Notes: generated by a model not told the origin, from the letters alone. 64,000 bases of DNA from Chryseobacterium gleum (GCA_945897565.1 CAMDFN010000006.1:1-64000); one strand, 5' to 3'. Positions 50,290 to 60,179 are shown, counted from the stretch's first letter. Numbers and translations are program-made.

Positions 50290-53097
50290 TTAGTGTGCCT
50301 CGAGCCAATTAGGTGCTGTTTTCATTTCGACCTCCATTGGCACTTCCATTGAAACCGCATCTTCCATGGCTATTTTGACCAATTTTTGCATCTGTTCGAT
50401 TTCGTTCACGTGCACATCAAATACAAGCTCATCGTGTACTTGTAAAATCATTTTTGATTGAAGGTTTTCTTTGCTCATGGCGCGGTGAACAGCCACCATG
50501 GCCAACTTGATGATATCCGCTGCAGATCCCTGGATAGGCGCATTAATGGCGTTTCGTTCCGCAAAACCACGCACTACAGCATTCGCAGAATGAATGTCTG
50601 GCAAATAACGGCGGCGCTTCAAGATAGTTTCTACATAGCCCAACTCTCTTGCTTGCGCAATCACTTTATCCATGTACGTTTTGATGGTCCCGTACTGTTC
50701 AAAATACGCATCGATAATTCCTTTTGCTTCGGTGCGAGAAATCTGAAGGTTTTGCGCCAAACCGAATGCTGACTGGCCATATATGATGCCAAAATTGACC
50801 GCTTTAGCAGCGCTGCGCTGTTCTCTTGTGACCTCATCGATAGGCGTGTGAAATACTTTAGCAGCGGTGGCGGCGTGGATGTCTTGGCCGCTTTTGAAGG
50901 CGGCAATCATGTTGTGGTCACCAGAAAGTGCTGCAATAATGCGCAATTCTATCTGCGAATAATCTACCGCCATGAGTTGAAAATCTGCCGAGCGGGCCAC
51001 AAAAGCGCGGCGTATTTCTCGGCCTTTGGCCGAGCGCACTGGAATATTCTGCAAATTGGGGTTGTTTGAACTTAGGCGCCCCGTTGCAGTAACGGTTTGC
51101 ATAAAATTAGTGTGTATCCGGCCGTCAATAGGGTCGCAAAGCGTTGGCAAAGGATCTACATAAGTGCTCTTGAGCTTGCGCAACTGGCGGTACTCCAAAA
51201 TATGGCCAATTATTGGGTGGTCGTGTTCGTGCTTTTGAAGTACGTCTTCTGATGTGGCATATTGACCTGTTTTGGTCTTTTTAGCCTTGCTAGAAATTTG
51301 TAGTTTTTCAAAGAGTATTTCTCCGAGTTGTTTGGGAGAATCTAGGTTGAATGCTTCACCTGCGAGTTCTTTGATTTGCTGATCTAAATCAGTCAGGCGC
51401 TCATCGAGTTCTTTTGAAAAAGCATGAAGGGCTGCGGTGTCAATGGCAATTCCTTCTTGTTCGATATCCTTGAGTACCATGACAAGCGGCATTTCTACGT
51501 CGTAAAATAAGTGGTGCAAGTGTGGTTTTTCAATTTCTGGCTCGAGTAGTTTTTTGAGCTGAAAAGTGATGTCGGCATCTTCGCAAGCGTAATCTTTGAC
51601 TTGCGCGGGGGTCAAATCTGCCATGTTGCCTTGGTTCTTGCCTTTTTTTCCGAGAAGCGCTTCAATAGCAACTGGCTGGTAATTGAGGTAATAAGTAGCT
51701 AGAAAATCCATGCTTTGTTTAGACTCCGGATTGATCAAGTATTGAGCGATCATGGTGTCAAAAAGTGGCCCCTTGAGCTCAATGCCATAACGGTGCAGAA
51801 CTTTCAAGTCATATTTAAGGTTATGTGCGATTTTTTCAATAGAGATGTCCTCAAAAACCAACGCAAATTCATGAATAATCGCTTTTGCGCCTTCAAATTC
51901 ATTCGGGACCGCCACATAAAAAGCTTCGCGCGCTTTATAAGAAAAGGAGAAACCAACTAAGTCGGCATGCAGCGCATCTATGGAAGTGGTTTCGGTATCA
52001 AAGCAAACCTCGCTTTGTACCAATAGCAAATTGAGCAATTCTTTTCGCTCCTCAGCAGAAGTTATCAAGTGGTAGCTCGGCTTTTCTGTTGCAATGGTTT
52101 TGTAGTTTGACGTTGGCGCTGCTTCTTGTGGCTCGAGCATGCTTTGCATCCCAAATAAATCGAGCTGGGCGGCTTCTTTTTGCGCGGCTGTCTGCGTCAC
52201 TACAATTTCTTCACCAATTACTCGCTTGGCGAGGGTCCGAAATTCTAGCTCCGTAAAAATATCTCTCACGGCGTCTGCGTTTACCGGACAAATTTCGAGG
52301 TCTTTTTCGTTGAACTCAACAGGTACATCTCGGATGATTGTAGCCAACGACTTAGACATCAGGCCTTGTTGCTGAAAATTCTCAACGTTTTCTTTTTGCT
52401 TGCCTTTGAGCTCGTGCACATGGGCAAACAGTCCTTCCATGGAGCCATATTTAGCGACCAACAACTTGGCTGTTTTTTCACCGATGCCTGGAATGCCTGG
52501 GATATTATCTGATGCATCGCCCCACAAACCTAGAATATCAATGACCTGCATTGGATTGCTGATCTCAAACTTTTCACAGACTTCCTTAACGCCCATAATT
52601 TCTGGCGGATTTCCACCTCTGCCAGGTTTGTACATAAATGTCTGCGGGCTCACTAGCTGGGCGTAATCTTTATCGGGAGTCATCATGTAGGTGATAAAAC
52701 CCCTTGGCTCGGCTAATTTAGCAACTGTTCCAATGACGTCGTCGGCTTCAAAACCAGCAACTTCTAAAATGGGAATATTAAATGCCTGAACAATTTGCTT
52801 AATAGGCTGAATCATCGAGCGGATGTCTTCGGGCATTTGTTCGCGCTGTGCTTTGTATTCGATATATTCTTCTTGGCGCTGCGTAGAGCCGCCGGGAGGA
52901 TCGAAAACAACCGCAATATGAGTAGGTTGCTCTGTTTTGAGGATGTCTATCAGTACATTGGTAAATCCAAAAGCAGCCGACGTATTTTCTCCTTTTGAAT
53001 TGACGCGTGGGTTTTTGGCGAAAGCGAAATATGCTCTATAAATGAGCGCATAAGCATCGAGTAAAAATAGTTTTTTGGGTGCGGAAGGTGTCAGCAT
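50290..53097 (-). CDS. polA: DNA polymerase I
   Basis: 935 residues with all three activities visible. The 5'-3' exonuclease domain spans residues 1-290 (FLLDAYALIYRAYFAF and GFEADDVIGT). The proofreading 3'-5' exonuclease has an intact DxE in CFDTETTS near 366. The polymerase domain has motif A VDYSQIELRI and motif C QVHDELVF near the C-terminus. It fills gaps and removes primers in replication and repair. Its start overlaps the stop of the upstream lipoprotein gene (TGATG). Confidence 0.98.
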   Translation of the reverse strand: MLTPSAPKKLFLLDAYALIYRAYFAFAKNPRVNSKGENTSAAFGFTNVLIDILKTEQPTHIAVVFDPPGGSTQRQEEYIEYKAQREQMPEDIRSMIQPIKQIVQAFNIPILEVAGFEADDVIGTVAKLAEPRGFITYMMTPDKDYAQLVSPQTFMYKPGRGGNPPEIMGVKEVCEKFEISNPMQVIDILGLWGDASDNIPGIPGIGEKTAKLLVAKYGSMEGLFAHVHELKGKQKENVENFQQQGLMSKSLATIIRDVPVEFNEKDLEICPVNADAVRDIFTELEFRTLAKRVIGEEIVVTQTAAQKEAAQLDLFGMQSMLEPQEAAPTSNYKTIATEKPSYHLITSAEERKELLNLLLVQSEVCFDTETTSIDALHADLVGFSFSYKAREAFYVAVPNEFEGAKAIIHEFALVFEDISIEKIAHNLKYDLKVLHRYGIELKGPLFDTMIAQYLINPESKQSMDFLATYYLNYQPVAIEALLGKKGKNQGNMADLTPAQVKDYACEDADITFQLKKLLEPEIEKPHLHHLFYDVEMPLVMVLKDIEQEGIAIDTAALHAFSKELDERLTDLDQQIKELAGEAFNLDSPKQLGEILFEKLQISSKAKKTKTGQYATSEDVLQKHEHDHPIIGHILEYRQLRKLKSTYVDPLPTLCDPIDGRIHTNFMQTVTATGRLSSNNPNLQNIPVRSAKGREIRRAFVARSADFQLMAVDYSQIELRIIAALSGDHNMIAAFKSGQDIHAATAAKVFHTPIDEVTREQRSAAKAVNFGIIYGQSAFGLAQNLQISRTEAKGIIDAYFEQYGTIKTYMDKVIAQARELGYVETILKRRRYLPDIHSANAVVRGFAERNAINAPIQGSAADIIKLAMVAVHRAMSKENLQSKMILQVHDELVFDVHVNEIEQMQKLVKIAMEDAVSMEVPMEVEMKTAPNWLEAH

Positions 53098-53567
53098 CAG
53101 AAAGTGGGAAAGTAAGGTATAAACTGAGCGGGGGCTATTTGTGTTTCTTTGGAAACAGGCAGTGATTTATACAAGAACAAAACACCAACAGAAGGATATC
53201 CGGTGATTTTAACTTGCACCATTGCTTTTTTTGATGCTTTGTATGCTGTTGTGATGAAGCCGGGCTCTGGAATAATGCGCAGTGGAACTTTGAGCTCTGC
53301 TTGGCGATGCGCCTTTATTTTGATCGGGTCGTCAATATAAAGTTGACCAACTTTTTGCTGATCGATGAACAGCTCAAAACTACCTGGCTTCATTTTGACG
53401 GGCACCCATAGTTTATTCTGAACATGAAAGCCCGCTTTGCACTTGATCAGTTGGCCAGTAAATTGCTCCATTTCTGTGCCGTCAAAACTGATCATTTCAA
53501 TGGGTTCTTCCAGGCTTTTGCAAGCAACTAAGGTGCATAATAGAGCAAATACAACGAATTGTTTCAT
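53097..53567 (-). CDS. Small lipoprotein with LEA-type beta fold
   Basis: 156 residues. The signal peptide ends in a lipobox-like TLVAC (Cys16), so the product is lipidated. The mature part is a single beta-sandwich-like domain with VPVKMKPGSFELFIDQQKVG, which resembles the water-stress LEA2/LEA14-like domain seen in several Bacteroidota lipoproteins. It sits between the M20 peptidase gene (2 bp gap) and polA (1 nt overlap). Function unknown. Confidence 0.75.
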   Translation of the reverse strand: MKQFVVFALLCTLVACKSLEEPIEMISFDGTEMEQFTGQLIKCKAGFHVQNKLWVPVKMKPGSFELFIDQQKVGQLYIDDPIKIKAHRQAELKVPLRIIPEPGFITTAYKASKKAMVQVKITGYPSVGVLFLYKSLPVSKETQIAPAQFIPYFPTF

Positions 53568-53569
53568 GC

Positions 53570-54952
53570 TTAGAGTTGACTGAAATTTTTGAAAAAATAA
53601 GGGATGGTCTCAATTCCTTTATAAAAATTAAATAAACCGAAATGCTCATTAGGGCTATGAATTGCATCGCTATCTAAACCAAAGCCCATTAAAATAGTTT
53701 TCAGACCCAATTCTTGTTCAAACATCGCTATGATAGGAATACTGCCTCCGCTGCGGACCGGAATTGGTGTTTTTCCGAATGTTTTTTCATACGCCTGACT
53801 TGCTGCTGCATAAGCCGCTGAGTCTGTTGGTGTCACTACGGGTTGGCCACCATGATGAGGCGTCACCTTTACACGCACGCTTAAAGGCGCTATTTTTTCA
53901 AAATGAGTTTGAAATAAGGCTGTGATTTCTTCAGGGTCTTGGTCTGGAACCAAGCGCATCGATATTTTAGCAAATGCCTTTGAGGCAATTACTGTTTTGG
54001 CACCTTCGCCAATATAGCCACCCCAAATGCCATTTACATCTAGTGTGGGGCGAATAGAGCCGCGCTCCATGGTGCTGTAGCCTTTTTCGCCGTGTGTAGC
54101 AGCGATGTCTAGCGCAGCGCAATAAGCTTGCTCAGAAAACGGGGCTTTGGCCATTTCTGCGCGGTCTTCGTCGGAAAGCTCCACCACTTTATCGTAAAAC
54201 CCCGGCACCGTAATGCGCATGTTTGCGTCGTGCAAACTAGCGATCATTTGCGTGAGGACATTAATTGGATTGGCCACACAACCGCCATAAAGACCGGAAT
54301 GCAAATCTCGGTTTGGCCCTGTTACCTCTACCTCTACATAACTCAAGCCGCGCAAACCGGTGGTTACGGAAGGCGTGTCGTTGGAAAGCATTCCGGTATC
54401 TGAAACTAATATGATATCTGCCTTGAGTTTTTGTTTGTTCTCGCTGACAAAAATAGCAAGGTTGGGGCTACCCACTTCTTCTTCACCTTCGATCATGAGC
54501 TTGACGTTGCAAGGTAATTCTTGCGCCTTTAGCATTGCTTCCACCGCTTTCACGTGCATGAAAAACTGTCCTTTGTCGTCGCATGCACCTCTTGCAAAAA
54601 TAGCGCCTTCGGGATGAATAGGTGTGGTTTTGATGACGGGTTCAAAAGCTGGTGTGTGCCATAAATCTAGTGGATCAGCAGGCTGCACATCGTAATGACC
54701 ATACACCAAAATTGTTGGCAAGGCTGGATCTATGATTTTTTCAGCATAAACGATTGGATGCCCTGCGGTTGGGATCACTTCTACCCCCTCCAAACCTATA
54801 TCTTTTAAATGTGTGGCTAGGTGGTTGGCGCAGGCAGCTACATCTTGCTGAAAAGTGGGGTCTGCAGAAACAGATGGGATACGCAAAAGCGCAAAGAGTT
54901 CAGTAACAAATCTGTCTTTGTGCTGTCCAATAAATTGTTGTGTTTTTTCCAT
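53570..54952 (-). CDS. M20-family dipeptidase
   Basis: 460 residues from the ATG at 54952 (MEKTQQFIGQHKDRFVTELF); two upstream in-frame ATGs at 54958 and 54970 are possible, but the latter lies in a -7-like element (CAACTTTG). The di-zinc M20 motifs are present: VLVYGHYDVQPADPL (His, Asp), GACDDKGQF (bridging Asp) and MIEGEEEVGS (catalytic Glu plus ligand). It is cytosolic, probably cutting dipeptides or acyl amino acids. It heads the dipeptidase - lipoprotein - polA unit. Confidence 0.93.
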   Translation of the reverse strand: MEKTQQFIGQHKDRFVTELFALLRIPSVSADPTFQQDVAACANHLATHLKDIGLEGVEVIPTAGHPIVYAEKIIDPALPTILVYGHYDVQPADPLDLWHTPAFEPVIKTTPIHPEGAIFARGACDDKGQFFMHVKAVEAMLKAQELPCNVKLMIEGEEEVGSPNLAIFVSENKQKLKADIILVSDTGMLSNDTPSVTTGLRGLSYVEVEVTGPNRDLHSGLYGGCVANPINVLTQMIASLHDANMRITVPGFYDKVVELSDEDRAEMAKAPFSEQAYCAALDIAATHGEKGYSTMERGSIRPTLDVNGIWGGYIGEGAKTVIASKAFAKISMRLVPDQDPEEITALFQTHFEKIAPLSVRVKVTPHHGGQPVVTPTDSAAYAAASQAYEKTFGKTPIPVRSGGSIPIIAMFEQELGLKTILMGFGLDSDAIHSPNEHFGLFNFYKGIETIPYFFKNFSQL

Positions 54953-54991
54953 ATTCATTCTATACTTCAAAGTTGCGAAAAATCGCTGTGT

Positions 54992-55021
54992 TTTGTGGCG
55001 TCAGAGTTTATATTAATTTTG
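54992..55021 (+). promoter_or_regulatory. Promoter of the large secreted protein gene
   Basis: TTTG (54992-54995), 18 nt, then TAATTTTG (55014-55021), a full consensus pair. It gives a leader of about 45 nt to the ATG at 55071. Confidence 0.72.
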
Positions 55022-55070
55022 TAATGCAACTATATTGTCAATATTGACGTCTAAACGACAACTTGCACAT

Positions 55071-57413
55071 ATGAAACATTTACTACACCTCGTCTTTTTA
55101 TTTTCAATAGGGTCTCTACTCGCTCAACCCATTGCTGTTTCGACAACCCAAACCCCACAACAATTAGTAGACAACGTCTTGTTGGGTTTTGGTGTAACGG
55201 CTTTCAATGTCACTATCAACGGCAACCCTGGCTTGGCCAATACAGCACAAGGAAATGTAGGTTACTTCACCAACACCAACCCTGCTTTTCCAATTTCGAA
55301 TGGTTTGGTATTGACTACGGGTAATGCAATAGCGGCTATTGGGCCGAATTCCGGCACTTCCTTTACCAACAATGCCCCAGCAACGGCTAGTGTTGCTTCG
55401 GACCCACACCTCAATGATATTGCAGCGGGTGGCGTAACAAACGGTGTGGTTTTAGAATTCGATTTTATTCCGTCAGGAGACACCTTAGTTTTCAATTACA
55501 TGTTTGGCTCAGATGAATATCCTGAGTTTTCACCATCCACCTTCAACGACGCCTTTGGTTTGTTCTTGTGGGGGCCAGGCATTTCTGGAACTTATGCATT
55601 GCCTGGTTATCCTAATGGCGGTGCCAATATTGCCACCATTCCCGGTGGTATTCCCGTCACTATTAACAACGTAGGAGATGTGTCCAACACCCAATATTAC
55701 GTCTTTAACGAGGCTGCTTCAACGCTCACTTATGGCGATGCGATTCAATACGACGGCACCACCGTTTTGCTCACCGCAGCAGCAAGTGTACAATGTAACC
55801 AGTTGTATCACATCAAATTAGCCATTTCCAATGTAGGTGACCAATCCTACGACTCCGGTGTTTTCTTAGAAGCTGGTTCATTTAGTTCCGCAGCAGTAGA
55901 TGTTGCTGTTGCTACGGTTTCTGGCGACAGCACCATTATTGAAGGCTGTACCTATGCCGACTTTATCTTTACCCGCCCTCCAGGACAAGTAAACGACACC
56001 CTTATCATCAACTATACTATTGGTGGTGTTGCCCAACAAGGGATTGACTACAACACACTTCCCAACCCAATTACTTTTTTACCCGGCGAAGACACCGTAA
56101 TTATCAACCTCACACCAACCCAAGACGGCATCAACGAAGGTTTTGAGTCTGTGGTTATTACCGTACAATTGATCAACCCATGTGGTGATACCATTACCTC
56201 ATCTGGTACTATATATATCGGAGAAGGCCCCATCATAAATATCACCGGCAACAACCCAACGGTATATTGTGCAGCTGACAGCGTTTGGCTAACAGCAAGC
56301 GCCTCGGGTGGTTACGCACCATACGACTACGCTTGGGAAAACTTAGCCGGCATGAGTCTCGGCACCAACGACTCCATTTCAGTGGGTATAGGCCAAAATG
56401 GCACCATGTATTATTTAGTAACCGCTACAGACAACTGTGACTTCACACAAACCGATACAGTAACCGTCACTATGAACCAAACACTAGCTATAGATACCAT
56501 TTATGTGGGGCCGTCTACCTGTGTGCCGACTGGTTTTGTTTCTGTACAAGCCTCAGGTACGCAAGGTGTGCCACAATACAACTGGACCGGCCCAGGGCCA
56601 AATGGCTTCATTGACGCCTCTGTTTGGCAAAACATTCCTTCTGGTTGGTATTATATCACCATTGAAGACAACGTTTGTACCGTTAGTGACAGCGCCTTTG
56701 TCGATGTACTCGACCCACCTGTTGCAGAATTCAGCGCAAGCGTCACAACAGGCTGTGCACCATTCAGTGTTACCTTTACCAACACAAGCCAGAACGCCAG
56801 TACCTATAATTGGAACTTTGGCGACGGACAAACCGGCAACAGCAACGACCTCAGTGCACAAAACCACGTTTTCGATGTGCCTTTTGGTACTTACACTGTT
56901 CAGCTCACCGCCAATCAAGGCCCACAATGTTCAGATGTTGCGTCTATTACCATCACCGTAAATGTATGTGGTTGTACAGATCCGCTTGGTACCAACTACA
57001 ACCCGCTTGCAAATGTCAACGATGGTTCTTGTGTATACCCAACAGGTTGTACTGACCCATTAGCGCTCAATTACGATCCAAACGCACTCATCGAAGACGG
57101 CAGCTGTCAATACGCCATCCCAGAAGTCATTGCGCCAAATGTTTTCAGCCCGAACGCAGACAACAACAACGAAACATTCTACCTCGACACCAAAAATGTC
57201 ATCTCCTTGCAACTCATTATCATGAACCGCTGGGGCAATGTCTTAATGGATGTTACCTCTGTAGACCTCATCAACAACAACCCCGCTTGGGATGGCAAAA
57301 TCAACGGAGAAGCCGCAAGTGAAGGTGTCTACTTTTATAAGTACATCGGAGCTGGCCTCAACAACCAAGAGGTGAGCGGCCACGGTTTCTTGCATTTGGT
57401 TGACAAAAAATAA
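55071..57413 (+). CDS. Large surface protein: choice-of-anchor L, Calx-beta, PKD and CHU_C domains
   Basis: Start at 55071 (MKHLLHLVFLFSIGSLLAQ, a signal peptide); 780 residues. In order: a choice-of-anchor L domain (about 35-260; GLVLTTGNA, FGSDEYPEF, NDAFGLFLWG), a Calx-beta-like region (270-385), Ig-like and PKD domains (390-645; YNWNFGDGQTGN), two repeats of the GCTDP-NY-P-DGSC type (650-695), and a CHU_C type B sorting domain (about 697-780; VIAPNVFSPNADNNNETFY, AWDGKINGE). Expected to be exported by T9SS and act as an adhesin or surface structure. A terminator follows. Confidence 0.9.
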   Translation: MKHLLHLVFLFSIGSLLAQPIAVSTTQTPQQLVDNVLLGFGVTAFNVTINGNPGLANTAQGNVGYFTNTNPAFPISNGLVLTTGNAIAAIGPNSGTSFTNNAPATASVASDPHLNDIAAGGVTNGVVLEFDFIPSGDTLVFNYMFGSDEYPEFSPSTFNDAFGLFLWGPGISGTYALPGYPNGGANIATIPGGIPVTINNVGDVSNTQYYVFNEAASTLTYGDAIQYDGTTVLLTAAASVQCNQLYHIKLAISNVGDQSYDSGVFLEAGSFSSAAVDVAVATVSGDSTIIEGCTYADFIFTRPPGQVNDTLIINYTIGGVAQQGIDYNTLPNPITFLPGEDTVIINLTPTQDGINEGFESVVITVQLINPCGDTITSSGTIYIGEGPIINITGNNPTVYCAADSVWLTASASGGYAPYDYAWENLAGMSLGTNDSISVGIGQNGTMYYLVTATDNCDFTQTDTVTVTMNQTLAIDTIYVGPSTCVPTGFVSVQASGTQGVPQYNWTGPGPNGFIDASVWQNIPSGWYYITIEDNVCTVSDSAFVDVLDPPVAEFSASVTTGCAPFSVTFTNTSQNASTYNWNFGDGQTGNSNDLSAQNHVFDVPFGTYTVQLTANQGPQCSDVASITITVNVCGCTDPLGTNYNPLANVNDGSCVYPTGCTDPLALNYDPNALIEDGSCQYAIPEVIAPNVFSPNADNNNETFYLDTKNVISLQLIIMNRWGNVLMDVTSVDLINNNPAWDGKINGEAASEGVYFYKYIGAGLNNQEVSGHGFLHLVDKK

Positions 57414-57415
57414 TG

Positions 57416-57441
57416 AAAAGGGGGCTAAGGCCTCCTTTTTT
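57416..57441 (+). terminator. Terminator of the large secreted protein gene
   Basis: A 9-bp stem (AAAAGGGGG/CCTCCTTTT with a G-T wobble), loop CTAAGG, then Ts. Confidence 0.75.
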
Positions 57442-57456
57442 ATGGTACAACATCTG

Positions 57457-57464
57457 TACATTTG
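57457..57464 (+). promoter_or_regulatory. -7 element TACATTTG abutting the peptide-binding protein gene
   Basis: An exact TAnnTTTG that ends 9 nt before the ATG at 57474. The region upstream is the preceding terminator; no -33 TTG is seen. Confidence 0.45.
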
Positions 57465-57473
57465 TTTCTATCA

Positions 57474-59162
57474 ATGAAGCAAAATAAAATCATTTGGATC
57501 AGTTTAGTTCTAGCACTTGTTGGGCTAATCTTATATTTTGCTACACCAAAAAACACAAGTGCTAAAGGCGCAAAAGCATACGGTGGTGTCCTGAGAATAA
57601 GTTCAAAAAGCAAAAAACTCACTCTCTTTCCGCTGGCCGATAACACCTTAGAGCAGCAACGCATTCAACAACTCATTTTTGAACCCTTACTCAAGCCTGC
57701 GCAAAACGAACGGGGTTGGCGCTATTGCTTGGCTTCTCAAATCAAGCTGAATGAAAAAAGAAACCAAGTCGTTATCCACTTGAAGAAAAACATACATTTT
57801 ACTGATAATCCTTGCTTCCGTTTTCATACATCAGAACTAACTGCAGAAGACGTCGCTTATAGCCTCAGCTTAGCGTGTACACAACAAGACAAAATTCAAC
57901 AAGAATTATTATTGCCTAAAATGATAGTTGGCGGGGAACACTTCTATCACAACAAGTCCAACCCAATTCAAACCTATGTTTCAGGGATTCGTGTATTAGA
58001 CAACTATACTTTACAAATAGAACTAACCAGTGCTTACAATCACTTTTTAAATCTATTGACTAGCCCAGGCCTAGGAGTTTTAAGTAAACAAGCCGCCAAG
58101 TATTATGGGAGTCAAATCGCAAACCATCCTGTTGGAACGGGTCCGTTTATGCTTCAAAATGAAGAAGGGAAGCTATATATTTTTGAGCGCAACAATGCCT
58201 ATTGGCGAAACGACAAACACGGTAATCAACTCCCTTATCTCGACCGCGTTGAGTTGACTTGTGGTGTACAGGGTCAAATGGCACACAAACTTTTCTTAAA
58301 AAACAAACTAGACTTACTTTTCGACCTCCCTATCGATGACCTCAGAGAAGCCTTTGGCACACTCAACGATGCCAAGTTAGGTAAAAACCCACTGCACGAA
58401 GTATATATCAAGACGGCCGCAAAGGTGCATTTCATTCAATTCAATTGTAAAGGCCCATTTCAAAATGTGGCTGTCAGGAAAGCTTTTGCCCTTGTCATTG
58501 ACATAAAAACCATTTGCGCGGACGTTTTGAAAGGAGAAGGGCAACCATTAAATGGGCTATTTATCCCCACCCAAAAACATTACAAAAACAACTTACTCAT
58601 TTCAGACACCAGAGACATCTCACTAAAGATAACGCAAGCAAAGTTATTGCTTGCACAGGCAGGTTATGATGCACAACACCCATTTCCACCCATTGTTTTT
58701 TACGTTGGGGGGGCAAGAAATACTTTGGCATACAAATGGGCAGAAGCAACAGTGCAAATGCTCAAAAAAGCGTTGCGCATTCGCGTGGTACTCAAAGAGG
58801 AAAATGTACCCAAGCAACAAAGCACTAAAAATAATGGCGTAATGTGGCGCAGTGGATGGGTTGGCGACTACCCCGGTGCGGAATCCTATCTAAGGTTGTT
58901 TTATAGTGGTGCTCAAAATCCAATCACTTTTGATCATAGCGCTGTAGATGCGTTTTATTTGGCCTCTGTGCGTGCCAAAACGCGTAAAAATTGTGTGGCT
59001 GCGCAGATGCGTTGTGAAAAAGCCATTATTGAGCAACAAGCGCTCATCCCGATTTATACAGAAGATTTTATTGTGCTGAATCAATTGCGCTTGAGGGGCC
59101 TTCAGTTAGAAGCTTCCGGAATGCTAGACTTCTCTGAATTGTTTATGAAGGAATTGAAATGA
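57474..59162 (+). CDS. ABC transporter solute-binding protein, family 5 (OppA-like)
   Basis: Start at ATG 57474 (MKQNKIIWISLVLALVGLIL); 562 residues. The N-terminal helix has no lipobox or clear cleavage site, so the protein may be anchored to the inner membrane facing the periplasm. The SBP_bac_5 domain (about 40-555) shows IFEPLLKP, LTAEDVAYSLSLA, HPVGTGPFMLQ and FNCKGPFQNVAVRKAFALVID. Such proteins bind peptides or other amphipathic solutes. No permease or ATPase gene is adjacent. Convergent with the TDO gene. Confidence 0.9.
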   Translation: MKQNKIIWISLVLALVGLILYFATPKNTSAKGAKAYGGVLRISSKSKKLTLFPLADNTLEQQRIQQLIFEPLLKPAQNERGWRYCLASQIKLNEKRNQVVIHLKKNIHFTDNPCFRFHTSELTAEDVAYSLSLACTQQDKIQQELLLPKMIVGGEHFYHNKSNPIQTYVSGIRVLDNYTLQIELTSAYNHFLNLLTSPGLGVLSKQAAKYYGSQIANHPVGTGPFMLQNEEGKLYIFERNNAYWRNDKHGNQLPYLDRVELTCGVQGQMAHKLFLKNKLDLLFDLPIDDLREAFGTLNDAKLGKNPLHEVYIKTAAKVHFIQFNCKGPFQNVAVRKAFALVIDIKTICADVLKGEGQPLNGLFIPTQKHYKNNLLISDTRDISLKITQAKLLLAQAGYDAQHPFPPIVFYVGGARNTLAYKWAEATVQMLKKALRIRVVLKEENVPKQQSTKNNGVMWRSGWVGDYPGAESYLRLFYSGAQNPITFDHSAVDAFYLASVRAKTRKNCVAAQMRCEKAIIEQQALIPIYTEDFIVLNQLRLRGLQLEASGMLDFSELFMKELK

Positions 59163-59168
59163 AGTAGC

Positions 59169-60119
59169 CTAACTAAAGCTCTCTTCTACCCAGGTCTTGC
59201 CCCAGTTTTCATGCGCTTCTGCCGACCACAAATTTGGATAAAAAATGCGCTTTTGAAAACGCGGGGGCAAGTACTTTTGCCAATTGGTTCCGCCGGTGGC
59301 TGCCACATCTTTGTCCTGTCGTGCTAAATAACGAGCCGCAGATTTGTAATGGGCTAAAGGCCAATAGATGTTGACATTCATGTCGTTTTGACGCAGAACA
59401 TCCTGCACATTTTCATCTGCTTGATCTTCTTTACTCAAACGCATATAGACTTGCCAAAGATTTTTGTCGCGGCAGTTGTTTCCTTGTGCAATAAATTGGT
59501 CTCTGTATTTTTCTTCAAATTGGATGAGCGTTAGTGTTTTCTTGCCAGTAGCAACTTCGGTAGCACCCGCCTTCCAGTAAATATGCTCAAATAGGAGGGC
59601 AATGTCTGTTTCTCCTCTGAGTTGCTCGCGCTGGTCTTTGGCAACTAAATTGATGAAATCAGTACTGAAAATCTCGATTTCACGGTATTGAGCAGACTGA
59701 AACCCTGAGGCGGGCAACAAACTCATGCGAAACTTCAAGAACTCTTCGCGATCCATGCCGTTGATCATGATTTCAAAACTCTTTACCAATGCGTCAAAAT
59801 AACGATTGATGCGCGTCACGCGGTCAATAAAGTGTGTTTTAGTTGGCTGCTGAATTTGTCCTAATGCTTCAAACTCGCGAAGGGCCAGTTTAAAATACAA
59901 TTCAGTAATTTGGTGATACATGATAAAGACAACCTCATCTGGAAAGGATGTTTTGGGTTTCTGCAAGCTTAAGAGTGTATCTAATTCAATATAATCCCAA
60001 TAGGTTGTGACATCGGCATAAAGCAGGCCCTCCAAGTAGGCATTGAAATCTTCGCCAAGCGCAGCGTACTTTTCATTTAATTGACTGAGTTTCTCTTTGA
60101 GTTCGGGTGTGATTTCCAT
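59169..60119 (-). CDS. kynA: Tryptophan 2,3-dioxygenase
   Basis: 316 residues. TYWDYIELDTLLSLQKP near residue 39 and MYHQITELYFKLALREFEAL near 68 are the hallmark substrate and haem pocket motifs. The axial haem ligand His is probably in WPLAHYKSAARY near 255. It opens the indole ring of L-tryptophan to N-formylkynurenine, feeding kynureninase (33840-35114); no kynurenine monooxygenase or formamidase is seen here. It is cytoplasmic, transcribed alone and divergent from the bestrophin gene. Confidence 0.95.
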   Translation of the reverse strand: MEITPELKEKLSQLNEKYAALGEDFNAYLEGLLYADVTTYWDYIELDTLLSLQKPKTSFPDEVVFIMYHQITELYFKLALREFEALGQIQQPTKTHFIDRVTRINRYFDALVKSFEIMINGMDREEFLKFRMSLLPASGFQSAQYREIEIFSTDFINLVAKDQREQLRGETDIALLFEHIYWKAGATEVATGKKTLTLIQFEEKYRDQFIAQGNNCRDKNLWQVYMRLSKEDQADENVQDVLRQNDMNVNIYWPLAHYKSAARYLARQDKDVAATGGTNWQKYLPPRFQKRIFYPNLWSAEAHENWGKTWVEESFS

Positions 60120-60179
60120 CTTTTATTACTTGATTTGACACTTCGAAATTAAACAAAATTTAAGTGCCTAAAGAATTTT

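Noticed and set aside
56503-56961. 152-codon frame inside the large surface protein gene
   Set aside because: Alternative frame of a repetitive Thr/Asn-rich region; no signal or domain seen.
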